From an uncultured Prevotella sp. (GTDB lineage Bacteria > Bacteroidota > Bacteroidia > Bacteroidales > Bacteroidaceae): 64,000 bases of DNA. The notes below the pieces were generated by a model that searched no databases, had not been told where the DNA came from, and worked only from the letters and a program-made list of their open reading frames with translations. Of this stretch, positions 8,673 to 15,864 are shown in pieces; position 1 is the first letter of the stretch; each line of letters begins with the position of its first letter. The translations under genes were made by a program, and so were the position numbers. The stretch covers positions 1 to 64,000 of the forward strand of contig UQFS01000004.1 of NCBI GenBank assembly GCA_900540375.1, given 5' to 3'.

Positions 8673-9524
8673 ATGAATCTTTTAAAATTTTTAATGAGTT
8701 TGATTTTTTTTGCCCTAACTTCCGAAACTCTGGCTCAATCTCAATTAAGGATTGAAAATAACTTGATGTATACTGATGCGGCTTTATCAGATGGTGGATT
8801 AGTACATAAAGTCTCGGCAATGATTGACACAGGCTCGTCTGTCTGTATGATAGATTCTACTTTTGCAATCGATTCATGTCATATCAAAAGTGTGGATGGT
8901 GATAGAAGTATGGGAAGCACATACGGAAGAAATATTAAATCGTCCTATTTTTATTTAGACAGTCTTTCCATTGCAGGAGTTTGTTATCCTAAGGTTTGGT
9001 GTTTTGTAGTAGATTTAGCAGGGAAGTTCCAACAATTTGCACCTAAATTCATTGTTGGTGGAGATCTTTTAAAGAGAGGTATGTGGATGTTTGATATGAT
9101 AAATAAGAAAATCATGCCGTGTGTCGTTGTTCCTGATCATGTGGCTGTCACTCTCCATTCTAAGAACTATACAGACGCTGCTATGAATCATATTTATTTT
9201 AAGGGAAAGATAGGAGGACATAGTACTCACATATTATTAGATACAGGAGCAACTCGAAATGAACTAACCACTGATTTTGGTGTAAGTGCAAATGATACGA
9301 TAGTAATAAAGCACGCGGATATTGCTCAAAAACTAACTTATAACAATAGAGTCGGACTGTGTAAAAATCTGCCGGTAGAAATATCGAAGCTTCATTTCTA
9401 TGTGGATTTTATCAAGCCAAGGGAAGGCGGATATAGATATCCCCGCATAAATACCGAATTTCTTCAAGGCAAGCGGTGGGTACTTGATTATAGGCATCGA
9501 TACCTTTATATATTGGCTGATTGA
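8673..9524 (+). CDS. Secreted retropepsin-like aspartic protease (two DTG repeats)
   Basis: 283 aa. The ATG at 8673 gives a clean signal peptide (MNLLKFLMSLIFFALTSETL, cut near AQS). Two retropepsin-like halves follow: SAMIDTGSSVCMID near residue 50 and ILLDTGATRNELT near residue 190, each with the D-T-G/S active-site motif. Such proteins belong to the aspartyl-protease PF13650/PF13975 group and can form an active site within one chain. It lies between the first precursor and the duplicated block, and its stop codon falls inside the duplicated DNA, so its last residues were probably set by that event. It could process or destroy exported peptides; that is inference. Confidence 0.78.
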   Translation: MNLLKFLMSLIFFALTSETLAQSQLRIENNLMYTDAALSDGGLVHKVSAMIDTGSSVCMIDSTFAIDSCHIKSVDGDRSMGSTYGRNIKSSYFYLDSLSIAGVCYPKVWCFVVDLAGKFQQFAPKFIVGGDLLKRGMWMFDMINKKIMPCVVVPDHVAVTLHSKNYTDAAMNHIYFKGKIGGHSTHILLDTGATRNELTTDFGVSANDTIVIKHADIAQKLTYNNRVGLCKNLPVEISKLHFYVDFIKPREGGYRYPRINTEFLQGKRWVLDYRHRYLYILAD

Positions 9525-9579
9525 GACTTCGGAGCTCTACCGTAACCTGTGGAGTAACCAGAGTGATGAAATTGACTAA
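9517..9579 (+). repeat. Duplicated 3' end of the C39-ABC gene
   Basis: This copy of 7936-7998 (CTGATTGAGACTTCGGA... through GAAATTGACTAA) is not part of any transporter gene here. It overlaps the end of the protease gene and leads straight into the second HTH copy. It is the scar of a duplication or recombination of a block [transporter end - HTH - precursor]. Confidence 0.85.
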
Positions 9580-9593
9580 AAAGACAGGAAATC

Positions 9594-9911
9594 ATGTATG
9601 TGATAGAAGATTTAAAAAGGATCCACAAAATTCATAAGTTGATATTCAGTCAGCAAACTGGCTCTCCGGATGAGTTTGCGTCGACTCTTTGTGTCTCGCG
9701 GAGAGTACTGTATTACATGCTACAAGAATTGAAAAATATGGGAGCTGAAATCAGTTACAACCGATGTAAGCATACATTCTATTATGATAATCGATTCAAT
9801 CTTGACATGGAGATAAAGGTTAGTTATCTTGGAGAGCATGAAATGAACATATTAGGGAGCGGTCATCTTCGTTCCGTCCGATTTCCTTGTATGGAACAGT
9901 CTTTTTGTTAG
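9594..9911 (+). CDS. Small HTH protein, paralogue 3 of 3
   Basis: 105 aa, a clear duplicate of the 8012 product: the same HTH (QTGSPDEFASTLCVSRRVLY) and the same SYNRCKHTFYYDNRFNLDME tail region, with scattered substitutions, several of them amino-acid changing (for example N to H in GENEMN/GEHEMN). It stays open and has its own upstream copy of the transporter tail. The promoter for precursor 2 lies directly behind it, repeating the order seen at 8012-8421. Confidence 0.72.
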   Translation: MYVIEDLKRIHKIHKLIFSQQTGSPDEFASTLCVSRRVLYYMLQELKNMGAEISYNRCKHTFYYDNRFNLDMEIKVSYLGEHEMNILGSGHLRSVRFPCMEQSFC

Positions 9912-9918
9912 AATATAC

Positions 9919-9949
9919 TTGTCAAACACAGCTTTATTAAGTATCTTTG
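9919..9949 (+). promoter_or_regulatory. Promoter of precursor peptides 2 and 3
   Basis: TTG at 9919-9921 and TATCTTTG at 9942-9949, 23 bp apart start to start, as in the promoter of precursor 1. The leader to the ATG at 10034 is about 78 bases. Confidence 0.7.
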
Positions 9950-10033
9950 TGCAACAAAATTTGCAACGAAAGCATAAAGTATGAAATATAGATGCTTATC
10001 AACAACAATAAATATTAACTTTATTATTACAAA

Positions 10034-10219
10034 ATGACAAAAAATCAAGTAATCGTTCCTCTTTCTGATCAAGAAATGAGAGAGAACAGTGGCGGTCATT
10101 GGCTTGTGACTTTTGCAAAGTATGTGCTGAATGCACTAGTGGGTGATATTATCTGCAACCCCAAACAATCAGCAGCAGATTTCCAAAAAGGCAGAAAGGC
10201 TGCTAATAGTCAGTGGTAA
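10034..10219 (+). CDS. Double-glycine leader precursor peptide 2
   Basis: 61 aa. The leader VIVPLSDQEMRENSGG places L, E, M and GG as in precursor 1; cleavage after G21 would leave a 40-residue peptide starting HWLVTFAKYVLNALVGDIIC. The N-terminal half is amphipathic and hydrophobic with one cysteine; the C-terminal half is basic and polar. It is predicted to be exported by the C39 transporter at 5836. Precursor 3 starts 20 bases later, suggesting a two-peptide pair. Confidence 0.75.
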   Translation: MTKNQVIVPLSDQEMRENSGGHWLVTFAKYVLNALVGDIICNPKQSAADFQKGRKAANSQW

Positions 10220-10239
10220 AATCAGTTGAGAAGGAAATT

Positions 10240-10380
10240 ATGAGAGAACTTACAGAAAAAGAGATGAAAACCATCGATGCCGGCAACTGGTTCACTTGGC
10301 TGTTAGGCTATTGCTTCCAAGGACAGTACAATTCTATGAACCATAATAAATTTCAGGCTTCTGTGATGCCATACAAATAA
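10240..10380 (+). CDS. Alanine-glycine leader precursor peptide 3
   Basis: 46 aa. The leader MRELTEKEMKTIDAG repeats the L-T-x-x-E-M-K spacing and ends in AG; cleavage would give a 31-residue peptide starting NWFTWLLGYCFQGQ. Like precursors 1 and 2 it has a tryptophan within three residues of the cleavage point and a single cysteine. AAGGAAATT just upstream is a plausible ribosome site. A strong terminator starts at its stop codon, closing the 10034-10380 transcript. Confidence 0.7.
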   Translation: MRELTEKEMKTIDAGNWFTWLLGYCFQGQYNSMNHNKFQASVMPYK

Positions 10381-10423
10381 AGATGAACCTCTTTGTAGAA
10401 TTCTACAGGGAGGTTCATCTTTT
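10380..10423 (+). terminator. Strong rho-independent terminator
   Basis: Twelve perfect pairs (AAGATGAACCTC / GAGGTTCATCTT) enclose a second palindrome (TGTAGAATTCTACA), followed by TTTT. It begins at the last base of the precursor 3 stop codon and separates the precursors from the CPBP gene at 10445. Confidence 0.85.
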
Positions 10424-10444
10424 GAATGTTTTATCTATCTGTAT

Positions 10445-11284
10445 ATGAACAACAAAAAAAACAAGATGGACTTCTATGAATGGATATGTTTTTTCTTCAT
10501 AGGTATCGTCTGCTTTCTGTTCATCATGGGCTTTTTCGAAGCCATATTGATGATGAATTACACCATCTATGCAAAGATTCCAATTGCGCTGGTTGCTTGT
10601 TGGGTACTGTTGCTTTCGTTCAGGAAGTTTCTTTCGATGTATACCAGAGTAAAAGCCAAGATATTTGCCACGCCACGACATGATGTCAAGATGCTGTTGA
10701 CAGGATGGGGAGTGTCGGTCTTGTTCTTTGGAGCCATCATGGCAAGTTTATACTGCCTGCATGTCTATCAGCCACAGAAGATCAGCTGCGACATACAGAA
10801 CCTGCTCTACGGGTGGCTGCTGTTTGCCATCGTCGGCATTGGAGAGGAAATCATCTGCCGAGGAATCGCCTTCAGACTACTTTGCGACAGAATAGGCATG
10901 ATTTGGGCTTTGATCGTTTCGGCACTGTTTTTTGGCTTTGCTCATATTTTCAATGATGGGGCAAATGTTTGGTCGGCCTTGGCAATTGCTGTCACGTCGG
11001 GATGGCTGTTAGGCGTAGCCTATGGATATTACCAATCGCTATGGGCACCGATAGGGATGCACTGGGCATGGAACTATCTTGAAGGATACGTTTTCGGCTG
11101 TCCGGTTTCCGGGGCGTTTATCCAACATCCCATTATCACGTCACGTCTCTTCGGTCCGACATGGCTGACAGGCGGTTCCTTTGGTCCCGAAGCTTCCATA
11201 GCCGCTATATTAATAGGTGTGGCCATATCCCTATACTATACGCTAAAGCTAAAGCAAAAACGCAGCAATCAAACCATGGCATAA
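10445..11284 (+). CDS. CPBP-family intramembrane glutamic protease
   Basis: 279 aa with about eight hydrophobic segments. All three CPBP signatures are present: GEEIICRGIAFRLL (EExxxR) near residue 137, FGFAHIFND near 160, and HWAWNYLEGYVFG near 205. Members of this family (eukaryotic Rce1, bacterial Abi proteins) are membrane proteases; several lie beside class II bacteriocin genes and act in self-immunity, which would fit its place right behind three precursors. The 36-aa peptide gene at 11410 follows. A second, 5'-truncated copy lies at 12427-13047, with a 412-bp stretch identical to this gene. Confidence 0.88.
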   Translation: MNNKKNKMDFYEWICFFFIGIVCFLFIMGFFEAILMMNYTIYAKIPIALVACWVLLLSFRKFLSMYTRVKAKIFATPRHDVKMLLTGWGVSVLFFGAIMASLYCLHVYQPQKISCDIQNLLYGWLLFAIVGIGEEIICRGIAFRLLCDRIGMIWALIVSALFFGFAHIFNDGANVWSALAIAVTSGWLLGVAYGYYQSLWAPIGMHWAWNYLEGYVFGCPVSGAFIQHPIITSRLFGPTWLTGGSFGPEASIAAILIGVAISLYYTLKLKQKRSNQTMA

Positions 11285-11409
11285 AATAATAAGTTCTATC
11301 GCAACGGAGTTCGCTACATTTGCTTGCATAAAGAGAAAAGATTGCGTAACGGAAGCTCTCCCTAAATATAAATGAATAAAGAAAACAAATAAAAACAACA
11401 AGACAACAG

Positions 11410-11520
11410 ATGAATAGGAACAATATCTTTTGGCAGCGATTTACTATTGCTTTTAAGTGTGCTTTTTGGACCGGTGTCTGTAGCGGGGCTATAGGTGCTG
11501 TTATTGCCATCCTAAAATAG
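11410..11520 (+). CDS. 36-aa hydrophobic peptide linked to the CPBP gene
   Basis: A short polar start (MNRNNIFWQRF) is followed by a hydrophobic, cysteine-containing stretch (CAFWTGVCSGAIGAVIAILK) that could form one membrane helix. No double-glycine leader is present. It is supported as a gene because a decayed copy, alike in start context and first 16 residues, lies behind the other CPBP remnant at 647. It could be an immunity peptide, a small membrane partner of the protease, or a leaderless peptide toxin. ACAACAGATG gives no strong ribosome site, usual in this phylum. Confidence 0.5.
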   Translation: MNRNNIFWQRFTIAFKCAFWTGVCSGAIGAVIAILK

Positions 11521-11683
11521 AAAGAGAAGATTCCGTCCGAATTTCTTGAACGCAGCATACATTTTTAGTGCTATTATTCTCTACTTATTTTATGTCTTCT
11601 TACCTTTGCATCACAAGAAGTCGACAACTTGTATAACATTGTTTCATTTTAAGCAGTTAAAAACATGGTAGAATTAACGGCGC
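11521..11683 (+). other. Non-coding gap with a possible promoter
   Basis: No convincing gene is seen. TTACCTTTG near 11596-11604 resembles a -7 box and is followed by a palindromic stretch (ACAAGAAGTCGACAACTTGT). A transcript from here would run into the inverted-repeat element at 11684. Confidence 0.35.
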
Positions 11684-12407
11684 AGCGGATATTTTCCGTG
11701 GGTCGGATGTTAGTCTACTTCACTGGTTACAGATCTGTAGTTGGTTAGAGGGGTGCATAGCTCAAGGAAAATAGTTTTTTTGAACCAAAATCAGGAAAAG
11801 ACACAGCACACAGCAAGTGTTTTGTGTGTTTTTGTAATAGGTATCATGTTCATGAGCTCTCTTCCCAAAACACAGGGCTTATTAGGTGCGCCTTCTTTCT
11901 TAGACAGAAAGAAGGGTGGAAGACTGTGAGACATGAGCAAGGGCATCGCTGCATAGCAGCATCCTACAGCATCCTACGCAACGAGACCGAAACTACAACT
12001 AACACGAGATATGGAAGCCCCGTACAACGAGATTGAAGCCCTTAACTACAAGAGTGAGTGATTCGAAGCCCTCTATAAGCGGAAGACAGCGGCGGTATAG
12101 TCGGAAGACAGCGGCGGAACCGACAGAGTACTACGGTGAAGTACTGGAGTAATCTGCCCGTAGTACTGAAGTAATCTCGGTTTAGTACTGGAGTAATCTG
12201 GCCGTAGTACTGACACCAAATGGCTTTGCTCTTAAGACAACAAGCCTATGATAGAAGCAACAGAAAAGGTTTCTGACTCTAACAAAAAGCCAAGATGGAA
12301 GGCTTTCCCTGGTTTTGGTTAAAGAGCTATTTGCCTTGAGCCATGACCTCTCGACACTACGGATCTGTAACCAGAAGCCTAATATCCGATACACGGAAAA
12401 TATCCAC
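11684..12407. mobile_element. MITE-like element with about 110-bp terminal inverted repeats
   Basis: The segment 11684-11800 and the reverse complement of 12301-12407 align along their length: both contain GGATATTTTCCGTG, CTGGTTACAGATC, GCTCAAGG and the AACCAAAA...AGG region, with scattered mismatches and small gaps. The 500 bases between hold no convincing gene but contain tandem repeats (12140-12217), a doubled CGGAAGACAGCGGCGG near 12090-12120, and three spaced GAAGCCC words. The right end abuts the point where the truncated CPBP copy begins, so the element marks, and may have caused, that break. No clear target duplication is visible. It could also be a long-stem structured RNA. Confidence 0.55.
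12140..12217 (+). repeat. 22-bp tandem repeat, about 3.5 copies
   Basis: Units start at 12140, 12162, 12184 and 12206, each beginning AGTACTG and continuing (G/A)AGTAATCT plus a variable 5-6 bases. The period is exactly 22 bp. The units abut with no unique spacers, so this is not a CRISPR array. Confidence 0.85.
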
Positions 12408-12426
12408 TGTGCCCAAGTTTCTTACA

Positions 12427-13047
12427 ATGTATACCAGAGTTAAAGCCAAGATATTTGCCACGCCGCGACATGATGTCAAGATGCTGTTAACAGGATGGGG
12501 CGTATCCATTCCTTTCTTTGGAGCCATCATGGCGAGCCTATACTGTCTGAACGTCTATCAGTCACAGAAGATCAGCTGCGACATACAGAACCTGCTCTAC
12601 GGGTGGCTGCTGTTTGCCATCGTCGGCATTGGAGAGGAAATCATCTGCCGAGGAATCGCCTTCAGACTACTTTGCGACAGAATAGGCATGATTTGGGCTT
12701 TGATCGTTTCGGCACTGTTTTTTGGCTTTGCTCATATTTTCAATGATGGGGCAAATGTTTGGTCGGCCTTGGCAATTGCTGTCACGTCGGGATGGCTGTT
12801 AGGCGTAGCCTATGGATATTACCAATCGCTATGGGCACCGATAGGGATGCACTGGGCATGGAACTATCTTGAAGGATACGTTTTCGGCTGTCCGGTTTCC
12901 GGGGCGTTTATCCAACATCCCATTATCACGTCACGTCTCTTCGGTCCGACATGGCTGACAGGCGGTTCCTTTGGCCCCGAAGCTTCCATAGCCGCTATAT
13001 TAATAGGTGTGGCCATCTCCCTGTACTATACGCTAAAGCTAAAGTAA
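12427..13047 (+). pseudogene. Second CPBP protease copy, 5' truncated
   Basis: Similarity to the 10445 gene starts at about 12414 and runs to 13057; the first 60 or so codons, with the first membrane segments, are missing and replaced by the inverted-repeat element. The frame is open from inside the element, and 12427 is the first ATG in homologous sequence. All three CPBP motifs remain (EEIICR, FGFAH, HWAWN). It ends at TAA where the other copy has CAA. Bases 12563-12974 are identical to 10773-11184, while the 136 bases before them differ at about 17 positions. It may still be expressed in shortened form; more likely it is a remnant kept similar by gene conversion. Confidence 0.65.
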
Positions 13048-13052
13048 AAACG

Positions 13053-13166
13053 CACAACAAAGGGAAGCTCCGTGCCACCATCACGCTGCCCGCCGGTCTC
13101 TCCGGCACCTTTGTATGGAAAGAACAGACCACGACGCTGAAGCCAGGAAAGAATGTCATTCAATAG
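13053..13166 (+). pseudogene. 3' remnant of a GH78-like alpha-L-rhamnosidase gene
   Basis: The frame encodes ATITLPAGLSGTFVWKEQTT followed by a TLKPGKN tail and stop, resembling the extreme C-terminal beta-sandwich strands of Bacteroidetes alpha-L-rhamnosidases and related glycosidases. Nothing upstream encodes the catalytic part: CPBP sequence ends a few bases earlier. It marks the right breakpoint of the accessory island. Family assignment from 38 residues is tentative. Confidence 0.45.
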
Positions 13167-13287
13167 TCATCTACGCCTTATATATAGCATCACATGATAA
13201 ACGATGACCATCTCTGCCTTCCCGTCACGTGCAACGCCTGCAAAAGCGTAGCCGGGAAGGCCTTCACAATGTTTTTCCGCCTATCTG

Positions 13288-13318
13288 TTGGAGAAGAGAA
13301 AAGTATTTCGTAATTTTG
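13288..13318 (+). promoter_or_regulatory. Promoter of the carboxylesterase gene
   Basis: TTG at 13288-13290 and TAATTTTG at 13311-13318 with the 23-bp start-to-start distance seen elsewhere in the window. The ATG is 28 bases downstream. Confidence 0.6.
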
Positions 13319-13346
13319 TAGAAACAAACCTAAGTCGTTTATATAC

Positions 13347-14942
13347 ATGAATAAAAGAATCTTTTTCTCGCTTGCCTCGCTGTTCCTGGCTTTAGGCCTG
13401 AGCAGCCAAAACTTGGTCAATGTGCGCGTCGCCGAGGGAACTCTTGCCGGTACCGACTCCTCGGGCGTGAAGATTTTCAAGGGCGTGCCCTTCGCCGCAC
13501 CGCCTGTCGGCAACCTCCGCTGGCGTGAACCGCAGCCCGTAGCAGACTGGCAGGGTGTGAGAAAGGCTACACAGTTTAGTCCTAATCCTATGCAGGAGGC
13601 GCTCTTCGGCGACATGAACTTCGGTACGAAGGAGATGAGCGAGGATTGTCTCTATCTGAATATCTGGACACCAGCCAAGACGATGAAGGAGAAGCTGCCC
13701 GTGCTGATCTACTTCAATGGCGGCGGACTGCTGGCCGGAAGTGGCAGTGAGCCACGCTATGCCGGGCAGTCCATGGCATGCAAGGGCGTCATCGTCGTCA
13801 CGGCCAACTACCGCGAGGGCATCTTCGGCTTCCTCAGCCTGCCCGAACTCTCCAAGGAGAGCGGCGGTAAAGGCAGCGGCAACTATGGTTTCATGGACCA
13901 GGCGGCTGCCATCCAGTGGGTGAAAAACAATATTGCAGCCTTTGGCGGTGATCCCAATCGCATCACCATTGCGGGTGAGTCAGCGGGCTCTGTCTCGGTG
14001 AGCGCGCTGATGGCTTCACCGATGAGTAAAGACCTCTTTGCCCAAGCTATTGGCTCCAGCGGTTCCATCTTAGGCTTCCGCCCACTGCCCACACTGAAAG
14101 AGGCTGAGGCTGAGGGAAAAAAGATGATGGCAAAAGCTGGATGCCGCAACCTTAAGGCACTGCGCGCCATGCCTGCTGAGGAATTGATGAAGAAAGTTCA
14201 CTACCGCAGTATGCCTACGCCGTGCATCGACGGACGCTTCTTCACCGAGCAGCCTTCCGTCACATTCCGTGAGGGCCGCCAGGCTCACGTGCCCTTGCTC
14301 TTGGGTGGTAACAATCAGGAGATGACACTCTTTGCCGCCACCGTAGACCAGGCCAAGGCGATGGCACAGCAAGTATATGGCGCAGCCACCGACTCCATCT
14401 TTCCGCTCTATGGCATAGAGACGCAAGCCGACTTAAAGGGACGTCCCGGCATCGACTTGGCCTCAGATCTCTTCCTCGACTTCTCTACATGGCAGTGGGG
14501 CTATGTCCATGCACAGACGGGCGGACAACCTGTCTACCGCTATCGCTATTGCCATCCACGTCCGGCAATGGCCCTGAAAGGTAAGGTGGCCGGACTCGCA
14601 GGCGGTGTGCAGGATGCCAAGGACGGTCAGCCGACTATGCCGCAGGCCAAGGGTGCCGTACACTCTGCCGACATCGAGTACGCCATGGGCACGCTGCCCA
14701 CCAACCGCGTCTACGACTGGCAACCCGATGACTACTGGGTGTCGGATCAGTTCAGCAACTACTACGCCAACTTCATCAAGACGGGTAATCCCAATGGTCT
14801 CGGTCTCGTCAGTTGGCCTGCGACCAATGGCAAGGAGGTGGAGCCCATCCTGCAACTCGATGTCAACAGCTTCGTGGAGCAGGATGCCAAGCGGGAACAA
14901 CGCAACAAGACGATTCTCCGCCTTGTCTGCAACGGCAAATAA
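13347..14942 (+). CDS. Secreted type B carboxylesterase
   Basis: 531 aa with a signal peptide (MNKRIFFSLASLFLALGLSS). The alpha/beta hydrolase carries the type B signatures EDCLYLNIWTP near residue 99 and the nucleophile serine in GESAGSVSVSAL near residue 210; GGGLLAGSG near residue 125 forms the oxyanion hole. It hydrolyses ester bonds; plant cell-wall or polysaccharide esters are plausible substrates given the glycan-degrading neighbourhood. Composition is more GC-rich than the island to its left, marking a return to chromosomal backbone. It stands alone, with its own promoter and a terminator at 15045. Confidence 0.9.
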   Translation: MNKRIFFSLASLFLALGLSSQNLVNVRVAEGTLAGTDSSGVKIFKGVPFAAPPVGNLRWREPQPVADWQGVRKATQFSPNPMQEALFGDMNFGTKEMSEDCLYLNIWTPAKTMKEKLPVLIYFNGGGLLAGSGSEPRYAGQSMACKGVIVVTANYREGIFGFLSLPELSKESGGKGSGNYGFMDQAAAIQWVKNNIAAFGGDPNRITIAGESAGSVSVSALMASPMSKDLFAQAIGSSGSILGFRPLPTLKEAEAEGKKMMAKAGCRNLKALRAMPAEELMKKVHYRSMPTPCIDGRFFTEQPSVTFREGRQAHVPLLLGGNNQEMTLFAATVDQAKAMAQQVYGAATDSIFPLYGIETQADLKGRPGIDLASDLFLDFSTWQWGYVHAQTGGQPVYRYRYCHPRPAMALKGKVAGLAGGVQDAKDGQPTMPQAKGAVHSADIEYAMGTLPTNRVYDWQPDDYWVSDQFSNYYANFIKTGNPNGLGLVSWPATNGKEVEPILQLDVNSFVEQDAKREQRNKTILRLVCNGK

Positions 14943-15044
14943 CCGTCCGACGGGTTTTGCTATTGATGGCAGGAGCTATTGGTACATATTACCTGTACAG
15001 CTGCTTTATAAAACATAAATTATGAATCTGCTTACATAAAAAAC

Positions 15045-15077
15045 GGGAGATCCTACTTGCGGGTCTCCCTTTTTTTA
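15045..15077 (+). terminator. Terminator after the carboxylesterase region
   Basis: GGGAGATCC / GGGTCTCCC (one mismatch) with a 7-base loop, followed by TTTTTTT. Confidence 0.8.
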
Positions 15078-15113
15078 TGTAAGTTTGCAAATAGAATAAA
15101 AAACGAATCAACG

Positions 15114-15552
15114 ATGGTAAAGTATCCTGTAGGCATACAGAGTTTTGAGAAGCTGCGCACCGGCGGTTTTCTCTATGTCGGCAAGACGCGGCTGATGTAC
15201 GAGGCCGCACAGAACAACTTTGTGCTTCTCTCGCGCACCCGCACGGGAAGACCACTTCACCGCCACGCTCTACGTGATGTCCTCGTTCCTCAACCTCTAT
15301 GTCTATGCACAGGTACGCACAGCGAAAGGCCGCATGGATATCCTGCTCAAGACCGACAGTTGCGTCTATGTCATGGAGCTGAAGATGGACGGCAACGTCG
15401 ACGACGCACTCCGGCAGATAGACGACCGCGGCTATGCCATCCCTTACGAGGCCGACGGCCGCAAGATCGTGAAGGTGGGCATTAACTTCTCGTCGGAGGA
15501 GCGAACCATCAACGACTGGAAGATTATAGAACCTATGAATCTTTATAGATGA
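15114..15552 (+). pseudogene. AAA-ATPase / PD-(D/E)XK family gene with internal deletion
   Basis: The first 45 codons (KYPVGIQSFEKLRTGGFLYV, then KTRLMYEAAQNNFVLLSR) match the N-terminus of the large Bacteroidetes family combining an AAA ATPase domain with a C-terminal PD-(D/E)XK nuclease domain. At about 15240 the frame is lost, and a different frame encodes only the nuclease end (LNLYVYAQVRTAKGRMDILL, CVYVMELKMDGNVDDALRQI). Intact members are about 520 aa; roughly 350 residues, including Walker A and B, are missing, so one deletion fused both ends out of frame. TAAGTTTG at 15080-15087 may be the old promoter. These genes are multicopy in Prevotella; this one is dead. Confidence 0.8.
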
Positions 15553-15864
15553 CATAAGAATATACGAGGAGATTCACGCAATTATGAGCAGATTCTTTCC
15601 ATATCATTGCTTATTTTCCACAAAGAATGCAAAGAAAATCTTTCTTACCGATGTCTGCAACTGTTTACCACTATTATAGGTCTTGCTCCTTTTAAATAAG
15701 AGTTATACGAAGCTTTTTTTCTTGTTACATGCTTGTTTTGTCAAGTTTGTCCAAAACGTTATAGCATTTGTCCGATTTGTTATGCCCCTCATCATGTATT
15801 CTTCCTAACTTTGCAAGCACATTTAAACCAATGGTACTTCCATAAATAAAAACTAAATCAAAAA
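15553..15864 (+). promoter_or_regulatory. Upstream region of the GH53 utilisation locus
   Basis: No gene is seen in these 312 bases. TAACTTTG at 15806-15813 is a good -7 box, giving a leader of about 45 bases to the ATG at 15865. Just upstream, 15730-15780 contains repeated TTTGTC/TTTGT words (TTTTGTCAAGTTTGTCC, CATTTGTCCGATTTGT), a possible operator for the AraC-type regulator encoded at 23164; that is inference. Confidence 0.55.

Noticed and set aside
11741..12036. Short open frames inside the inverted-repeat element
   Set aside because: No ribosome site, no family resemblance, and they include repeat arms; not supported as genes.
12140..12217. Possible CRISPR array
   Set aside because: Units are direct 22-bp tandem repeats without unique spacers and no cas genes are near.
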